Shown here piece after piece: positions 11,013-22,500 of a stretch of 64,000 nt of DNA (position 1 is its first letter; each line of letters opens with the position of its first letter). Source of the stretch: Hormiphora californensis (lineage: Eukaryota; Ctenophora; Tentaculata; Cydippida; Pleurobrachiidae); assembly GCA_020137815.1 (NCBI GenBank), contig CM035351.1:8817100-8881099 (forward strand), given 5' to 3'. The position numbers and the translations under genes are program-made. Below the pieces are notes generated by a model. That model saw only the letters and a list, made by a program, of their open reading frames with translations. It was not told the DNA's origin and did not search any database.

Positions 11013-11947
11013 GACCAAAAATTTGCCAAAAATCGGCAATTTTTCACTTTTATGTGTATTTTCCCATATACCGAATATGCATGTTTTATTCGTTATTCGT
11101 GTTTATTTTAACTTATACATTGTTATCAAGTGCTGTTAGAGCTAAATAAAGAATATAAAATCAATAAAATTGAAAAATGTAAAATTTTACTTATAAAATT
11201 TAATTTTTTCAAAATGCCTCTCGCGGGCCAAAATTTTCGACATAAAAGGACTCATAAGTCGAAAACGGTTGGATTTAGGGCATATGTTGCTTCATGACGC
11301 CTATATAAACATGCACATTCCGGTCATTTTGCACCCAACGTTGGGCTCTCTAGGACCTTCCTGGAAAAAGTTAGTTTTTTTAATTAATTAACTAATTAAT
11401 TAGCTAATTAAGACGAAAATTGAGGTCCCCGAACTTCAAAAGTGGTAAATTTGTTTATAAATCGACCCTTGCCTCTCTTTTTAGCTTCAAGAAAACTCAT
11501 TAACTCTTGCCAGTTAAAAGTTAATAAAATTAATTAATTAATTAATTACAATTTATTGGCGATTTTTCGAAAAATTTGTATAAATTTGCTTTTTATAAGG
11601 TATGAGATCATTTAGATCCAAAAAAGTTGTTGTAAAGTCAGATAAAAAATTTGTCCACCTCGTGCAATAGAAATTCCCACTGTGACACAGCTTGTGCTAA
11701 TGAATAATATATTATCTAGCTGGGTATAATGGGAGAGGTAGCACAGCGACCTGACCAAATGATGTGCATGGGTATTGCTCATATTCAGATGAATAAAACA
11801 CCACAACCCCAGGTACAACTCGTCCCCCGCGCTCATAATTTATGGGCCGTATTATATGATCAATCCTCCTTTCTAACATCACTTTAAAATGATCTCAAAT
11901 GAGCGAGGAAGTTTAATTTTCTCCTTCCGACTGTACAGAATGAGTAG
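11013..11947. other. AT-rich stretch upstream of PRMT9
   Basis: No coding exon recognised. It contains runs of TTAATTAA-type sequence at about 11380-11410 and 11523-11548. It should hold the PRMT9 promoter, or an intron if further 5' exons exist. Confidence 0.4.
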
Positions 11948-13752
11948 ATGGGTTTTATTGTAGAAGAACGCTTAAACCCTAAATTCCCTCTCCATCAGGT
12001 ATGGAAGAGTTTGTTTTACTGGTGGTCTAAGTGGGTCTCAGAATGTAAGGACAATGAACAGATGAGTGCGTGTTTTGAAACAATTTCAACCCTACCAGGA
12101 TTTGCTCAACACAGTCGCTTATTTTGCGACTTCATGGCCTGTAATCTACCACTTTTTGAGCGTGAAAAGTGCTTATCTAAAGGTAATATATTCATTTCTA
12201 TGTCCCCTGATGTTGACAATTCCTCACTTCTGCCAATCTAACACATGATTCCCAAGTCTCACAGTGTCACGTGACCCAATCTAACACATGATTCCCAGGT
12301 CTCACAGTGTCACGTGACCCTGTAGTGGCTGCCCAACTGCAGGATACCCGGAGTGAGGCCATGGAACGATGGACATTCCGCATGCTAAACGACAGGACAC
12401 GGAACTCCGCATACCGTTCTGCGCTTCATGAGATAATTCAGGAGTTGGGAGGAGACAAGTTGAGGGTATTGGATGCGGGGGCTGGGACTGGGTTACTCAG
12501 TCTCTACGCAGTTGAAGCGGGTGCTGGAAGTGTGATGGCAGTCGAGCAAGATGGACTAATGCATGAGATATGCAGGAGGGTGACACGTGATCACAATGAG
12601 ATAGAGTGTTACCATGGTAACACACGAGAGTTACCTGGGGATATTCAGGTGGATATCGTTGTCACGGAGACACTCGACTGCATTGGTATTGGGGAGGGTA
12701 TAGTGGATACGTGCCGAGATATTGCAATAAAGTCGCGTCACAGACCTGTCACTTTCGTCCCGTCTAGAATCGCTGTCAGTGCGTTCCCCATCCAATCACA
12801 TCTCCTGCACTTGTCTCATTTCAAAGGTTCTGAATACAGGAGTACCATTGGAACTCAAGCTACCCCTTATTGTTGTGAGTTTGTGAGCGAGTTCCTAGAC
12901 ATTGTCAATATTAGCGATCCTCTCCAGATATTATCACATCGCCTGGGTGATGAATTACCACCATCCACCACCACTCTTACCTTCAAGTCTAAGACTCGGT
13001 GCAGTGTCGATGGGATAGTCACCTACTTCACTGCCCAACTCTCCCCCGAGGTATCACTCACTAATGCCCCGGGGAATGTGGCATCTGCGGAGTGCTGGGA
13101 GCAAGGATACCACCCCCTACCAAGGAGAGACTTCCAGTGCGGAGAGAAGTTCACGGTTTCTGTGGAAATCACTGCATCATCAATTCGGATGTGCTGGCCG
13201 GGAGAGGCGATCATTCAATCCGTGGAGGGACTGGATATGAGGATGTTAAATGCCCGGTTAGCTAGTAACCCCTGCCTAGCTAACACAATCCCGAGAATGG
13301 TGACACCAGATGGTATGGTGGTATGTGATGACCAGGATAATATCAGTTTTAAAGGCGTTGTTATTCACTGTGAATCTTTGGAACGGTGGACTAGAGTTGA
13401 CAAGGGCGTGGTGGAGAGTAAGATTATTGCAGAGGAGGTTAATCGGTTTCAGACTATAGTTCATCAGGGTGTCCCATGGAAAACCATGCAACACAAAGCC
13501 CTATCTGACACAATGAAACTAAAAAATGGACAAGTAAAAAGATTTTCCTCAAAATATCCCTCCCTTGTGCCTACTGCGTTAGTGTTTTGGTGTACGATAA
13601 CTCTCCAAAATGGTAAAATATTCGACCAATCAACAGAATGGCCCTTGTGGCGACCAGCTGCGGTTCTATTTGAACCAATTGTGCCATCAAACGAATACAC
13701 TGTTGAGTTTAGGGCTCAAGGTGGCAATGTTTTCGCATCAATTACTAATTGA
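11948..13752 (+). CDS. PRMT9: Protein arginine N-methyltransferase 9
   Basis: Two exons: about 11948-12182 (donor AAAG|GTAATA, phase 1) and 12308-13752 (acceptor CTCACAG, phase 1), about 559 residues. PRMT9 makes mono- and symmetric dimethyl-arginine; in mammals its substrate is the splicing factor SF3B2. Exon 1 encodes a TPR-like helical segment (WKSLFYWWSKW). Exon 2 starts the methyltransferase: MLNDRTRNSAYRSAL, motif I VLDAGAGTGLLSLYA, acidic post-I VEQD, and the double-E loop VTETLDCIGIGEGI with both glutamates. CWEQGYHPLPRRDF matches the beta-barrel signature of PRMT9. The end (TEWPLWRPAAVLFEP) matches the end of the second PRMT9 module, but most of that module is missing: about 560 residues against 845 in human. 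The true start may lie upstream; the Met at 11948 is the first in frame. Confidence 0.88.
12233..12318 (+). repeat. 43-bp tandem duplication containing the PRMT9 exon 2 splice acceptor
   Basis: The unit (CCAATCTAACACATGATTCC..., then GTCTCACAG|TGTCACGTGAC) occurs at 12233-12275 and 12276-12318 with one visible difference. Each copy carries CTCACAG plus the first coding bases. Only the second acceptor leads into the open exon; using the first gives a stop a few codons on (reading V S R D P I stop). Confidence 0.85.
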
Positions 13753-13976
13753 TTTATTATTATTTCAAAACATATTTAATGATTTATACAGAAATTTAAA
13801 AACACATTAAAAACACATTCAGCAAAACAGCGAATTATATCTAATACAGATAAGCCGACTTTATGGGCCCAATGCAACTTCCAATACCATCGTCACTAAT
13901 GAGATTTCTCGACCTTGTCTCTCTCTCTCTCTTTCACCAAGTAACGACCATAGCAACAGAATATTGCGGTTGCGTT

Positions 13977-15002
13977 TCACAAGGCTGTCATACACACATG
14001 TTGTGGTGAAGAACTGTGCGTTGATGAAAATATCGACATTTTAGGAGTCTGAAGGGCATTGGGTCTATTAGGAGCTATCCCAACTTCGTTAGCTTTATGA
14101 GACTGCTTGCGAAGATAGTATATTGTGTACCGGCGGAAGCTGCGCAGTGTCAGGAAGTAAATGAGGGGGTTACTACTGAAGTTCACATATATCAGCATAG
14201 TGGCGAACCTCTGGAAATACAATCCCATCCCCCTAATCTCACTAAATCTCTTTCTGTTTATCTGATAGACAGCAAAGGGGAAGAAAGTTATAAAGTAGGT
14301 AAGGGACACTGCCAGTAGGACGGCCACACCATGTTGCCGCATCGCCATCTTCCGCTTGAAAATCAGATAACAGAGCAAAAACACGACAACACAAATGACA
14401 AAGAAGAATGGGATAAAAATGAAGACTATTGAGTTAATCCTTGGAATTATAGCGTTCACCATATCGTTTTTAAAGTATCCAACACACCGATACAGACCGT
14501 GCTTGAAGACCTGTACTCGTCCTCCTAACACATTCGCTGACAGCTGGAGAAGGGGGAACACCCAAGTCAGGATGCACACAAACATCCCCGACCTGGTAGT
14601 CCGGGCCCGAGCACGCAGGGGCGACATGAGGAGGGTCATCTTGGAGAAGTTGAGGGCACACACTGATATGATCTCACAGGACCCAAAGTAGATGCTCAGG
14701 TAGGAGGAGATATCACACATCACCCTCCCAAGTACCCACCCATTGTATAGTATGGAGGTGAGGTTAGTTAGGAGGATGCAGCAGAAGGCGAGGTCTATGA
14801 TGGCTATGTTTCGGATCAGAGCCAGTGAAACACAGTCTAATACGATAGAGTTATCTCTGAAGGATGATATCAAGACGAATGTGTTTCCAAATACCGAGAA
14901 CCCTACTAGAGTGGTTATCCACAAACCCATGGCTGACCGCTCAAGTAGTGTCGCTGGCATATCCGAGTAAAACAATGAGTCATTCAGTGTTGTTCCGTTC
15001 AT
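13977..15002 (-). CDS. Class A (rhodopsin-like) G-protein-coupled receptor, orphan
   Basis: 341 residues, intronless, seven hydrophobic segments. The N-terminus has two N-glycosylation sites (NGT, NDS). TM1 has GNTFVL, TM2 has IAIIDLAF (the conserved Asp), TM3 begins after RVMCDIS, and extracellular loop 2 has a partner cysteine (LYRCVGYF). TM7 ends in NPLIYFL, a good NPxxY. The DRY motif at the end of TM3 is replaced by SKM (NFSKMTLLM) and TM6 has FFPF instead of CWxP. Losing the DRY arginine is unusual and may alter G-protein coupling. The tail is Ser/Thr-rich, fitting arrestin regulation. The ligand cannot be told. The gene is convergent with PRMT9, only 224 bases between stops. Confidence 0.85.
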   Translation of the reverse strand: MNGTTLNDSLFYSDMPATLLERSAMGLWITTLVGFSVFGNTFVLISSFRDNSIVLDCVSLALIRNIAIIDLAFCCILLTNLTSILYNGWVLGRVMCDISSYLSIYFGSCEIISVCALNFSKMTLLMSPLRARARTTRSGMFVCILTWVFPLLQLSANVLGGRVQVFKHGLYRCVGYFKNDMVNAIIPRINSIVFIFIPFFFVICVVVFLLCYLIFKRKMAMRQHGVAVLLAVSLTYFITFFPFAVYQINRKRFSEIRGMGLYFQRFATMLIYVNFSSNPLIYFLTLRSFRRYTIYYLRKQSHKANEVGIAPNRPNALQTPKMSIFSSTHSSSPQHVCMTAL

Positions 15003-15429
15003 GTTCTAGAATGGAGGGGGGGGGGGTTGAACAAAATGGAAAGAGCAAAAAGGAGCACAAGTATAATTTATACTTTGTCTAGGTAAGGCGTACCCGCTAA
15101 ACTGCAGCAGACTAGATCCGAGCTTGCCCCACCTATTAGAAGAAGCTGCATGACGTTATATCGGACAGAAAACGATCATTTTCGATCGAATATTTAGACG
15201 TCTATGAGCACAGAGTAATGTGGGACAAACCCATATAACGAGTAGAGCAACGCAGTAACGACTAGTTGAAGCGAGATAGCAAAGACATGGGTAAAGAATG
15301 TCATCAAAATGTGAACTGTGAACCTATTACAATTTCATTACTCAGTGACTGCCCTAGTATAGGGAGCAGCTTTTGTCTTTTGAAGTAAATTAACCAGCAC
15401 AATTTGTGGATTAAAAAGGACCCCTTTTA
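15003..15429. other. Intergenic stretch upstream of the GPCR
   Basis: About 430 bases. It presumably holds the GPCR promoter. A G-run (about 15016-15026) is the only notable feature. Confidence 0.35.
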
Positions 15430-18400
15430 TCACACGCTCTCTATGATTACCCCCCTTATCCTCCCTTATTTGACGTTGCATGTTAAGGGGAGGAGGCACA
15501 TAGGTCCGACGCTGAGTAATGACAGGAACACCTGGGGGTGGTTAACCACGATAGTCCTAACAAGACTGGCTGTATTTTATGTACGGTGGCAAACGTGGGC
15601 TAGAGTGTGTTGAACCACAGTATATGCACCATTCTGCCTTCTATAGGCTCAGTGGGTCAGAACTGTGTCAAATCATTCTCAATCACGTACTTCCCTACAG
15701 AAGGTTCCCATATACCTTTCTGCAAGGCTTGATTGAATATATTGTGGCAAAATGCTAGTGATCGCCACCAAGGGGTCACTACGGTCACCAGATGCTGTTT
15801 GAAATCTCTGCTAGTGTAGGGTCGGTATTGCACCGTTTTGTTTAATCTTATATGATATTTAACGTATACCAGTAAAGGTTCAAAATCCGGCAGCTAGAGG
15901 CTAGCAACCTCTACTGTTGTATATCAATTGCTAAAGAAACGTCGAAAAGTAAATCTCGCTCCGAAAGGAAAGGTCGATCTCGGGCGACAAGAGCCGGTGA
16001 GCTCAGCATGACGGGCGCAGGGCAAAGCCGCGAGGACCCCTGCGTGCAGACGGGGACAAAGAGATCGTCTCATTGTAACCGAGTTATTAGCTGTGCTATC
16101 ACCGAAGTGAGCCCCGATTTATCTAAACAGAATCCGTACAACCTTGTAAAATACAGTTTTAAAATATCAACTTGGAATGTGCTCTCTCTGGAGAGTAGCT
16201 CATCGAAATTGTACGAACTAGCGAGGGTGACATCAGAGTATGGAACTGACGTTATGACCTTGACAGAAACTCACCGGCCTGGAACTGGTGTGGTAGTGTT
16301 GGAGAACGGGAATTTGTTCATTAACTCGGGGAGAATGGATGGGATTCGGAGACAGGGAGTAGGAGTTGTCTTGTCTAAGAGGGTTAAGAACTCATTGATC
16401 TCATATACCCCTGTATCTGAGCGGGTGATGTGGCTGAGGCTCCACTCTAAACAGGTCAATGTGTCTGTTGTGGTGGCATATGCCCCTACCGAGGATGCGG
16501 AGGACAGTGTGAAGGATGGGTTTTACAATGAGGTAACTGGGGTATTGGATGGACTGCCGGGGCAAGATGTTGTATTCCTCAGTGGGGACTTCAATGCTAG
16601 GGTAGGGAGTGACAGTGAATCAGTGTCCGGGGTTGTCGGGAAACACTCTTTACACGCGGTTTCTAACAACAACGGGAAGCGTCTTGTTGACCTCTGTACA
16701 CTGTATGGGCTGGTTATTGGTGGCTCCCTTTTTGAGCATCTTAATATTCATAAGGGGACCTGGAAATCACCGGATGGTCGGACCGTCACTCAAATTGACC
16801 ATATCTGTGTGAGCTCTAGGTGGAAATCTTCCCTCCTTGATGTTCGGTCTTATCGTGGCGCTGATATTGGCTCAGACCACTATCTTGTGGGGGGTCGGTT
16901 TCGGCTTCGTCTTAGGGCTAATGGAAGGAGGAAGGGTGAAAGGGTGGCAGTGCCTGACTTGCAGAAGCTCCGAAATGGGAGTAAGATCGTAGAATACCAG
17001 GTTGCTCTCAAAAACCGGTTCGAAGAACTGGAGGATGGAGTAGATTTGGAATCTAGGTGGGATTTCTTCATGAACACCATCAGTGACACGTCTTTGGAAA
17101 TTCTGGGGAAACGACCAGCCCAGAAGAGGCAGTGTCATCTGTCTGATACCACCAAGGATCTTATTAGCCAGAGAGCTGAAGCTAAGAGGAAGGGTGAAAC
17201 AGCTAGTGAGGATTACGGCAGGTTAAGGAAGGTGGCAAAGAGGAGCAGTAGGGAGGACGAGCAGTTGTGGGCGGACAAACTAGCTGATGATTTGGAAGGT
17301 GCAGCAAGGCGTGGTAACCAGAGGGATGTTTGGCAGCTTACCAAACAGATCGCTGGTAAGGCGAATTCGAAGGGTGTTGCTGTCCGGGACAATGCGGGTA
17401 ACCTCCTTTCCGAGGTCGACCAGCAGAGAGGAAGATGGGCGGAACACTTTTCGACGCTTCTGAATCCCCAAGCATCTCCGGTTAATCTGGTGGATTTGGG
17501 GGAGCTTTCAGGGCGGCCTTGTTTTTCGGAGCTTGAAGATAGCGACGCTGCACCAACAATCACTGAGATCAGCACCGCTCTCAAGCGTCTCAAGAACCAC
17601 AAGTGTCCGGGACTAGACGGAGTTTCAAATGAGGAGCTGAAGTTTGGTAGCGCGGTGCTTGTGGGACCACTGGAGGCACTGTTTGGAGAGGTGTGGGAGT
17701 CTGAGAAGGTACCATCTGACTGGCTCAAGGGAGTTATTACCGTTCTCCCGAAAAAAGGAGACTCATCGGTATGTGGAAACAACCGCGGAATTACCCTTAG
17801 AGCCACCACCTCTAAGCTCTTTCAAATGGTACTTCTGGGCAGAATGGAGGATGGGCTCGAGAGACTTCTACGAGAAAACCAGTGTGGGTTTCGGAGGGGC
17901 CGATCCTGCATTGATCAGATTTTCTCACTGAGGATGGCCATCCACCAGGCTTCAGAGTATAACCTGCCCCTCTTTGTCAATTTTATTGACTTTAAGGCTG
18001 CTTTTGACTCGATTAACAGAGGGTTCATTTGGGCTGCGTTCAAGTACTATGGCCTCCCCGATAAATACATCAGAATCCTCAGGAGCTTCTTTGATGGGAC
18101 AGTCAGCGCGGTTAGGTGGGCTGGTGGACTGTCGGATTGGTTCGAGGTTCTATCGGGCACAGGTCAGGGTGACATTCAGGGGCCTGTGGTGTTTAATGTC
18201 TGCCTGAACCTGGCCGTGGAGCTTAGTGAGGCGCATGGAAGTCCGTCCCGAGGGTTAGTACTGAGGCAGGAAGGAGACTCAGTAGAGACGGTACTTGATT
18301 GTGACTACGCTGACGACATGGCAGTCATGGATAGCACAGAGGCGGGGCTGCAGGAATCTACTGACTTAATCTGCAAGTTTTCTGAGTATGCCGGGCTGAA

Positions 18401-19150
18401 GGTGAACACCAGGAAGACCGAGGCCATGGCTGTTGCTAAATCTAGTGTACAGCCTCCACCAGAAGTCAGTCTTACCATAGGGGACACAGAAATTAGTCAG
18501 GTCAGAGATTTCACCTACCTGGGATCGAAGATAAGTTACGATGGGAAACTGGATGGCGAACTTTCTTCTAGAATTGGGAAGGGATCAGGTGCATTCCGGT
18601 GCTTGGGGAAGGTCTGGAACAATCGTAACATCCTGGAGCGAACAAAAATTCGTATTTATGAGGCTGCGATCCTGACCATCCTACTGTATGGGAGTGAGAC
18701 CTGGAACACTACCAAGGCACAGATGCACCGTTTGGAGGTTTTCCACCAGACCTGTCTCCGCCGTATCCTTAAAATCAGGTGGTACAACAAAGTGAGCAAT
18801 GTTAAGGTCTTGAAGAGAGCGGGAATCAGTACAGTGCAGGGATACATCTCCTCGAACCGGCTACGGTGGTTTGGTCATGTGTCCAGGATGCCAGAACATC
18901 GGATCCCCAAGATCTTCATGAACTGGGTCCCTAGGCATGGGAAGAGATCTAGAGGACGACCTAGGAAGACTTGGCTGCAGTGTGTCCGTGAGGATGCCTG
19001 TGCTGTTTCAGGAGTTGATGATACCAATGAGGAGTTGATGGGGAAAGCACAAGATCGTGACGAGTGGCGGCGATTTTCAAGAAGAGCGAGATATTCCGAC
19101 GCGGGCCACTCTAACGATTGAGGAGACCCCTTCAAGTACAAGTAAGTACT
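15430..19150 (+). mobile_element. RTE-like non-LTR retrotransposon (LINE 1), apparently full length
   Basis: A 5' block at about 15430-15655 is clearly similar to one in front of the second LINE (about 34075-34290, inverted). It is followed by about 350 bases of 5'UTR, one long intact frame (16008-19121), and a short tail with AAGTACAAGTAAGTA, an AAGT-type repeat. Ending in a short tandem repeat rather than poly(A) is typical of RTE-type elements. The intact frame suggests a young copy. Confidence 0.82.
16008..19121 (+). CDS. Apurinic endonuclease plus reverse transcriptase polyprotein of LINE 1
   Basis: 1,037 residues, no stop or frameshift. Residues about 50-300 are the APE-type endonuclease that nicks target DNA: STWNVLSLES, LTETHRP, SGDFNARVG, TQIDHICVS, and the catalytic IGSDHYLV. 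A basic linker follows. Residues about 530-830 are the reverse transcriptase: LPKKGDSSVCGNNRGITL, NFIDFKAAFDSINR (motif A), GTGQGDIQGPVVF (motif B) and DYADDMAVMD (catalytic motif C). The C-terminal part (LRWFGHVSRMP, RGRPRKTWLQC) resembles RTE-type proteins often misannotated as craniofacial development protein 2-like. No RNase H or gag-like ORF1 is visible. The first 30-50 residues are poorly conserved, so the start Met is uncertain. Clade assignment is from motif style only. Confidence 0.85.
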   Translation: MTGAGQSREDPCVQTGTKRSSHCNRVISCAITEVSPDLSKQNPYNLVKYSFKISTWNVLSLESSSSKLYELARVTSEYGTDVMTLTETHRPGTGVVVLENGNLFINSGRMDGIRRQGVGVVLSKRVKNSLISYTPVSERVMWLRLHSKQVNVSVVVAYAPTEDAEDSVKDGFYNEVTGVLDGLPGQDVVFLSGDFNARVGSDSESVSGVVGKHSLHAVSNNNGKRLVDLCTLYGLVIGGSLFEHLNIHKGTWKSPDGRTVTQIDHICVSSRWKSSLLDVRSYRGADIGSDHYLVGGRFRLRLRANGRRKGERVAVPDLQKLRNGSKIVEYQVALKNRFEELEDGVDLESRWDFFMNTISDTSLEILGKRPAQKRQCHLSDTTKDLISQRAEAKRKGETASEDYGRLRKVAKRSSREDEQLWADKLADDLEGAARRGNQRDVWQLTKQIAGKANSKGVAVRDNAGNLLSEVDQQRGRWAEHFSTLLNPQASPVNLVDLGELSGRPCFSELEDSDAAPTITEISTALKRLKNHKCPGLDGVSNEELKFGSAVLVGPLEALFGEVWESEKVPSDWLKGVITVLPKKGDSSVCGNNRGITLRATTSKLFQMVLLGRMEDGLERLLRENQCGFRRGRSCIDQIFSLRMAIHQASEYNLPLFVNFIDFKAAFDSINRGFIWAAFKYYGLPDKYIRILRSFFDGTVSAVRWAGGLSDWFEVLSGTGQGDIQGPVVFNVCLNLAVELSEAHGSPSRGLVLRQEGDSVETVLDCDYADDMAVMDSTEAGLQESTDLICKFSEYAGLKVNTRKTEAMAVAKSSVQPPPEVSLTIGDTEISQVRDFTYLGSKISYDGKLDGELSSRIGKGSGAFRCLGKVWNNRNILERTKIRIYEAAILTILLYGSETWNTTKAQMHRLEVFHQTCLRRILKIRWYNKVSNVKVLKRAGISTVQGYISSNRLRWFGHVSRMPEHRIPKIFMNWVPRHGKRSRGRPRKTWLQCVREDACAVSGVDDTNEELMGKAQDRDEWRRFSRRARYSDAGHSND

Positions 19151-19531
19151 CTATGATCAAAAGCAGATAATTAATTGGATAATTTATGTGGGTATTTTGA
19201 TTACCAGAAATGTAAGCATAGAGCAATAAATCGAGGCATTTTGCTTGCACTTTTTATTTTTTGACCGTTACGTTGGCTGCGTTTCTACTTAAAATCTGAA
19301 CTATTCGAAGTATAATCTGCGACAATGGTACGTTAAAATCAGAACTACGAAATTATATAGAACTGCTAAGTTTGCAAATTTAGAGTTTGCATCACCCCTC
19401 AAACCCTCCTGTTGATCACCCCTTCACTACCATGGTCACGTGCAGCGCGGCAAACGAAGCCAGCGAAGGGGATGGCATCACCAAAGTTAACTTTGCATTT
19501 GTTCAGAAAGTTAACATTGTATTTATTCAGG
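19151..19531. other. Intergenic stretch upstream of ABHD12
   Basis: No gene-like frame; expected to carry the lipase promoter and 5'UTR. No clear motif. Confidence 0.35.
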
Positions 19532-22500
19532 ATGTCAAGTGTCAACTCACTAGATAGTATTGGTTGGGACCCGTCCTATCAAATTGGAGCCGCATTTCTC
19601 ACTACTTATTTCGCCTGTTTGCTCATGACGGCTGGTGACTACCTTTTAGCCCTTCTTGGTTCTGTGTTAGGTGAGTTGATTGTACATAATAATTACATTT
19701 GTAATTAAATGTTCACTGTCATATAATCTTTTATTGGTAACGAAATTACCCCTACCTCAGTTACGAGGGGTAATTTCGTTACCAATATCTTTTATAATCA
19801 CTAGACAGGTCGAAAGATGTTTAACTATCGCAGGTCATAATATAAAGCAATATGATATATTTTGACACTAAATGGTCATGTGACAGAATAGAGGCTTCTA
19901 ACCCCCCTCCCTACTGCCACCCTTCTAACCCCTCCTCCCTACTGCCACCCTTCTAACCCCCCTCCATACTGCTACCCTTCTAACCCCCCTCCCTACTGCC
20001 ACCCTTCTAACCCCCTCCCTACTGCCACCCTTCTAACCCCTCCCTACTGCCACCCTTCTAACCCCTCCCTACTGCCACCCTTCTAACCCCCTCCCTACTG
20101 CCACCCTTCTAACCCCCTCCCTACTGCCACCCTTCTAACCCCTCCCTACTGCCACCCTTCTAACCCCCTCCCTACTGCCACCCTTCTAACCCCCCTACCG
20201 CCACCCTTCTAACCCCCTCCCTACTGCTACCCTTCTAACCCCCCTCCCTACTGCCACCCGTCTAACCCCCCTACCGCTACCCTTCTAACCCCCCCCCTAC
20301 TGCCACCCTTCTAACCCCCTCCCTACTGCCACCCTTCTAACCCCTCCCTACTGCCACCCTTCTAACCCCCTCCCTACTGCCACCCTTCTAACCCCCTCCC
20401 TACTGCCACCCTTCTAACCCCCCTCCCTACTGCCACCCTTCTAACCCCTCCTCCCTACTACCACCCTTCTAACCCCTCCTCCCTACTGCCACCCTTCTAA
20501 CCCCTCCCTACTGCCACCCTTCTAACCCCCTCCCTACTGCCACCCTTCTAACCCCCCTCCATACTGCTACCCTTCTAACCCCCCTCCCTACTGCCACCCT
20601 TCTAACCCCCTCCCTACCGCCACCCTTCTAACCCCCTCCCTACTGCCACCCTTCTAACCCCCTCCCTACTGCCACCCTTCTAACCCCCCTCCCTACTACC
20701 ACCCTTCTAACCCCCCCTCCCTACTGCCACCCTTCTAACCCCTCCTCCCTACGGCCACCCTTCTAACCCCCCCCCCTACTGCCACCCTTCTAACCCCTCC
20801 CTACCGCTACCCTTCTAACCCCTCCCTACTGCCACCCTTCTAACCCCTCCTCCCTACTGCCACCCTTCTAACCCCTCCCTACCGCTACCCTTCTAACCCC
20901 TCCCTACTGCCACCCTTCTAACCCCTCCTCCCTACTGCCACCCTTCTAACCCCTCCCTACTGCCACCCTTCTAACCCCCTCCCTACTACCACCCTTCTAA
21001 CCCCCTCCCTATACTGCCACCCTTCTAACCCCCTCCCTACTACCACCCTTCTAACCCCCTCCTCCCTACTGCCACCCTTCTAACCCCCTCCCTATACTGC
21101 AACCCTTCTAACCCCCCTCCCTAGTGGTACCCTTTTAACCCCCCTCCCTACTGCCACAGTGCTGCTGGTGCTACCATTGATCTTGGAGCGGGTCCCCTAC
21201 CTCCAGAGAAGACTCCTCTTCCACTCGTGGTACTACCAACCTGATAAACCTCTAGACAGACCTGAACTCCATGGACTTCCCGGGGCGCAGAACCGCCGTA
21301 TTGGACCTCTCGGGTGTTGGTATGTTTCCAACCCGGACTCTGGGGTGGTCATTGTCTATTGTCATGGGAGCTCAGGATCTCGTGCTAATGAGTACCGGGT
21401 GGACTTGGTAAGATTCCTATCCGAGGACCTTGGTTTCACCGTTTACTCCTTCGATTACAGAGGTTATGCTGACTCCCCGGGCCATTCTTCTGAGGTGAAC
21501 TCTGTCGAGGATGCCAGGTCGGTGTTGAGGGTGGCCAGGAAGGAGCACCCTGGAGCCATGGTCTACCTCTACGGGCACTCCATGGGCACGGGGGTATCAT
21601 GCCAGGCTGCTTATCAGGAGGTACAAGATGGGGCTCCGGTAGATGGTATTATTCTGGAGGCACCCTTTCTTTCAATACCAGAGGTGGTCCTAAAATCTCC
21701 CGCTGCTCGGGTGCTAAATGCTCTCTATGGTGGGTTCCTCTGGAGGTTTAGTGATCTCTTCATGTCACGAGATGTGATCGGGGAGCTGGAAAATGTGCTG
21801 ATTCTATTTGCTAAGGACGATGAGGTAGGTAAACAAAGTAATAAGACCAATGATCATAAATAAAATGATAATATACAATGGTACAGGGGTGGGCATAAAA
21901 AATGTCCGCCCTAGACTAGCATAGTTCCAGATATCGTAGAGGGCTAAAACTTGGCAGAGTTACTCTATGGAACAAATAAATAGGTTGACCGAAATTTCAG
22001 ACTTTTAGCTCAAAGTTCATTTTTTTGATCGGAATGAACATTGTCAGTCATTCCAAAAAACATGAATTTTCGGTCCAGAAGTCAAACAATTGTCTTTGGC
22101 TATCGAATGTCTTTCAAATGCGACCAAGAAAATCAAAAACGTACAACCACAAGGCACACAGTGATCATGTTTCTGTCAGTTAGTCAGGTCATGTGATCCC
22201 CACCGAATCATGGACAACTTTCTGAATTGCTAATCAGGCTTATCGGGGAAGAATCACGTATCATAGCCGCTAATAAGGGATGTGTATCGAAAAGCGACCT
22301 GTGATGCGAGAGCATTGGGATAAAGAGGCCACTTGTTAATGAGCCTCGGATCTCATGGCCAATCATCATCGTCATCCCTCATTAGCGGCTGTGATACGTG
22401 ATTCTCCACAACTAATCCTGATTAGCAATTCATAACAGTCCACGATTCGGTGGGGATCACATGATCTGACTAACTGACAGAAACATGATCACTGTGTGCC

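Noticed and set aside
12608-12621. GTTACCATGGTAAC X-box-like palindrome
   Set aside because: It lies inside the conserved coding region of PRMT9 and is explained by the protein sequence.
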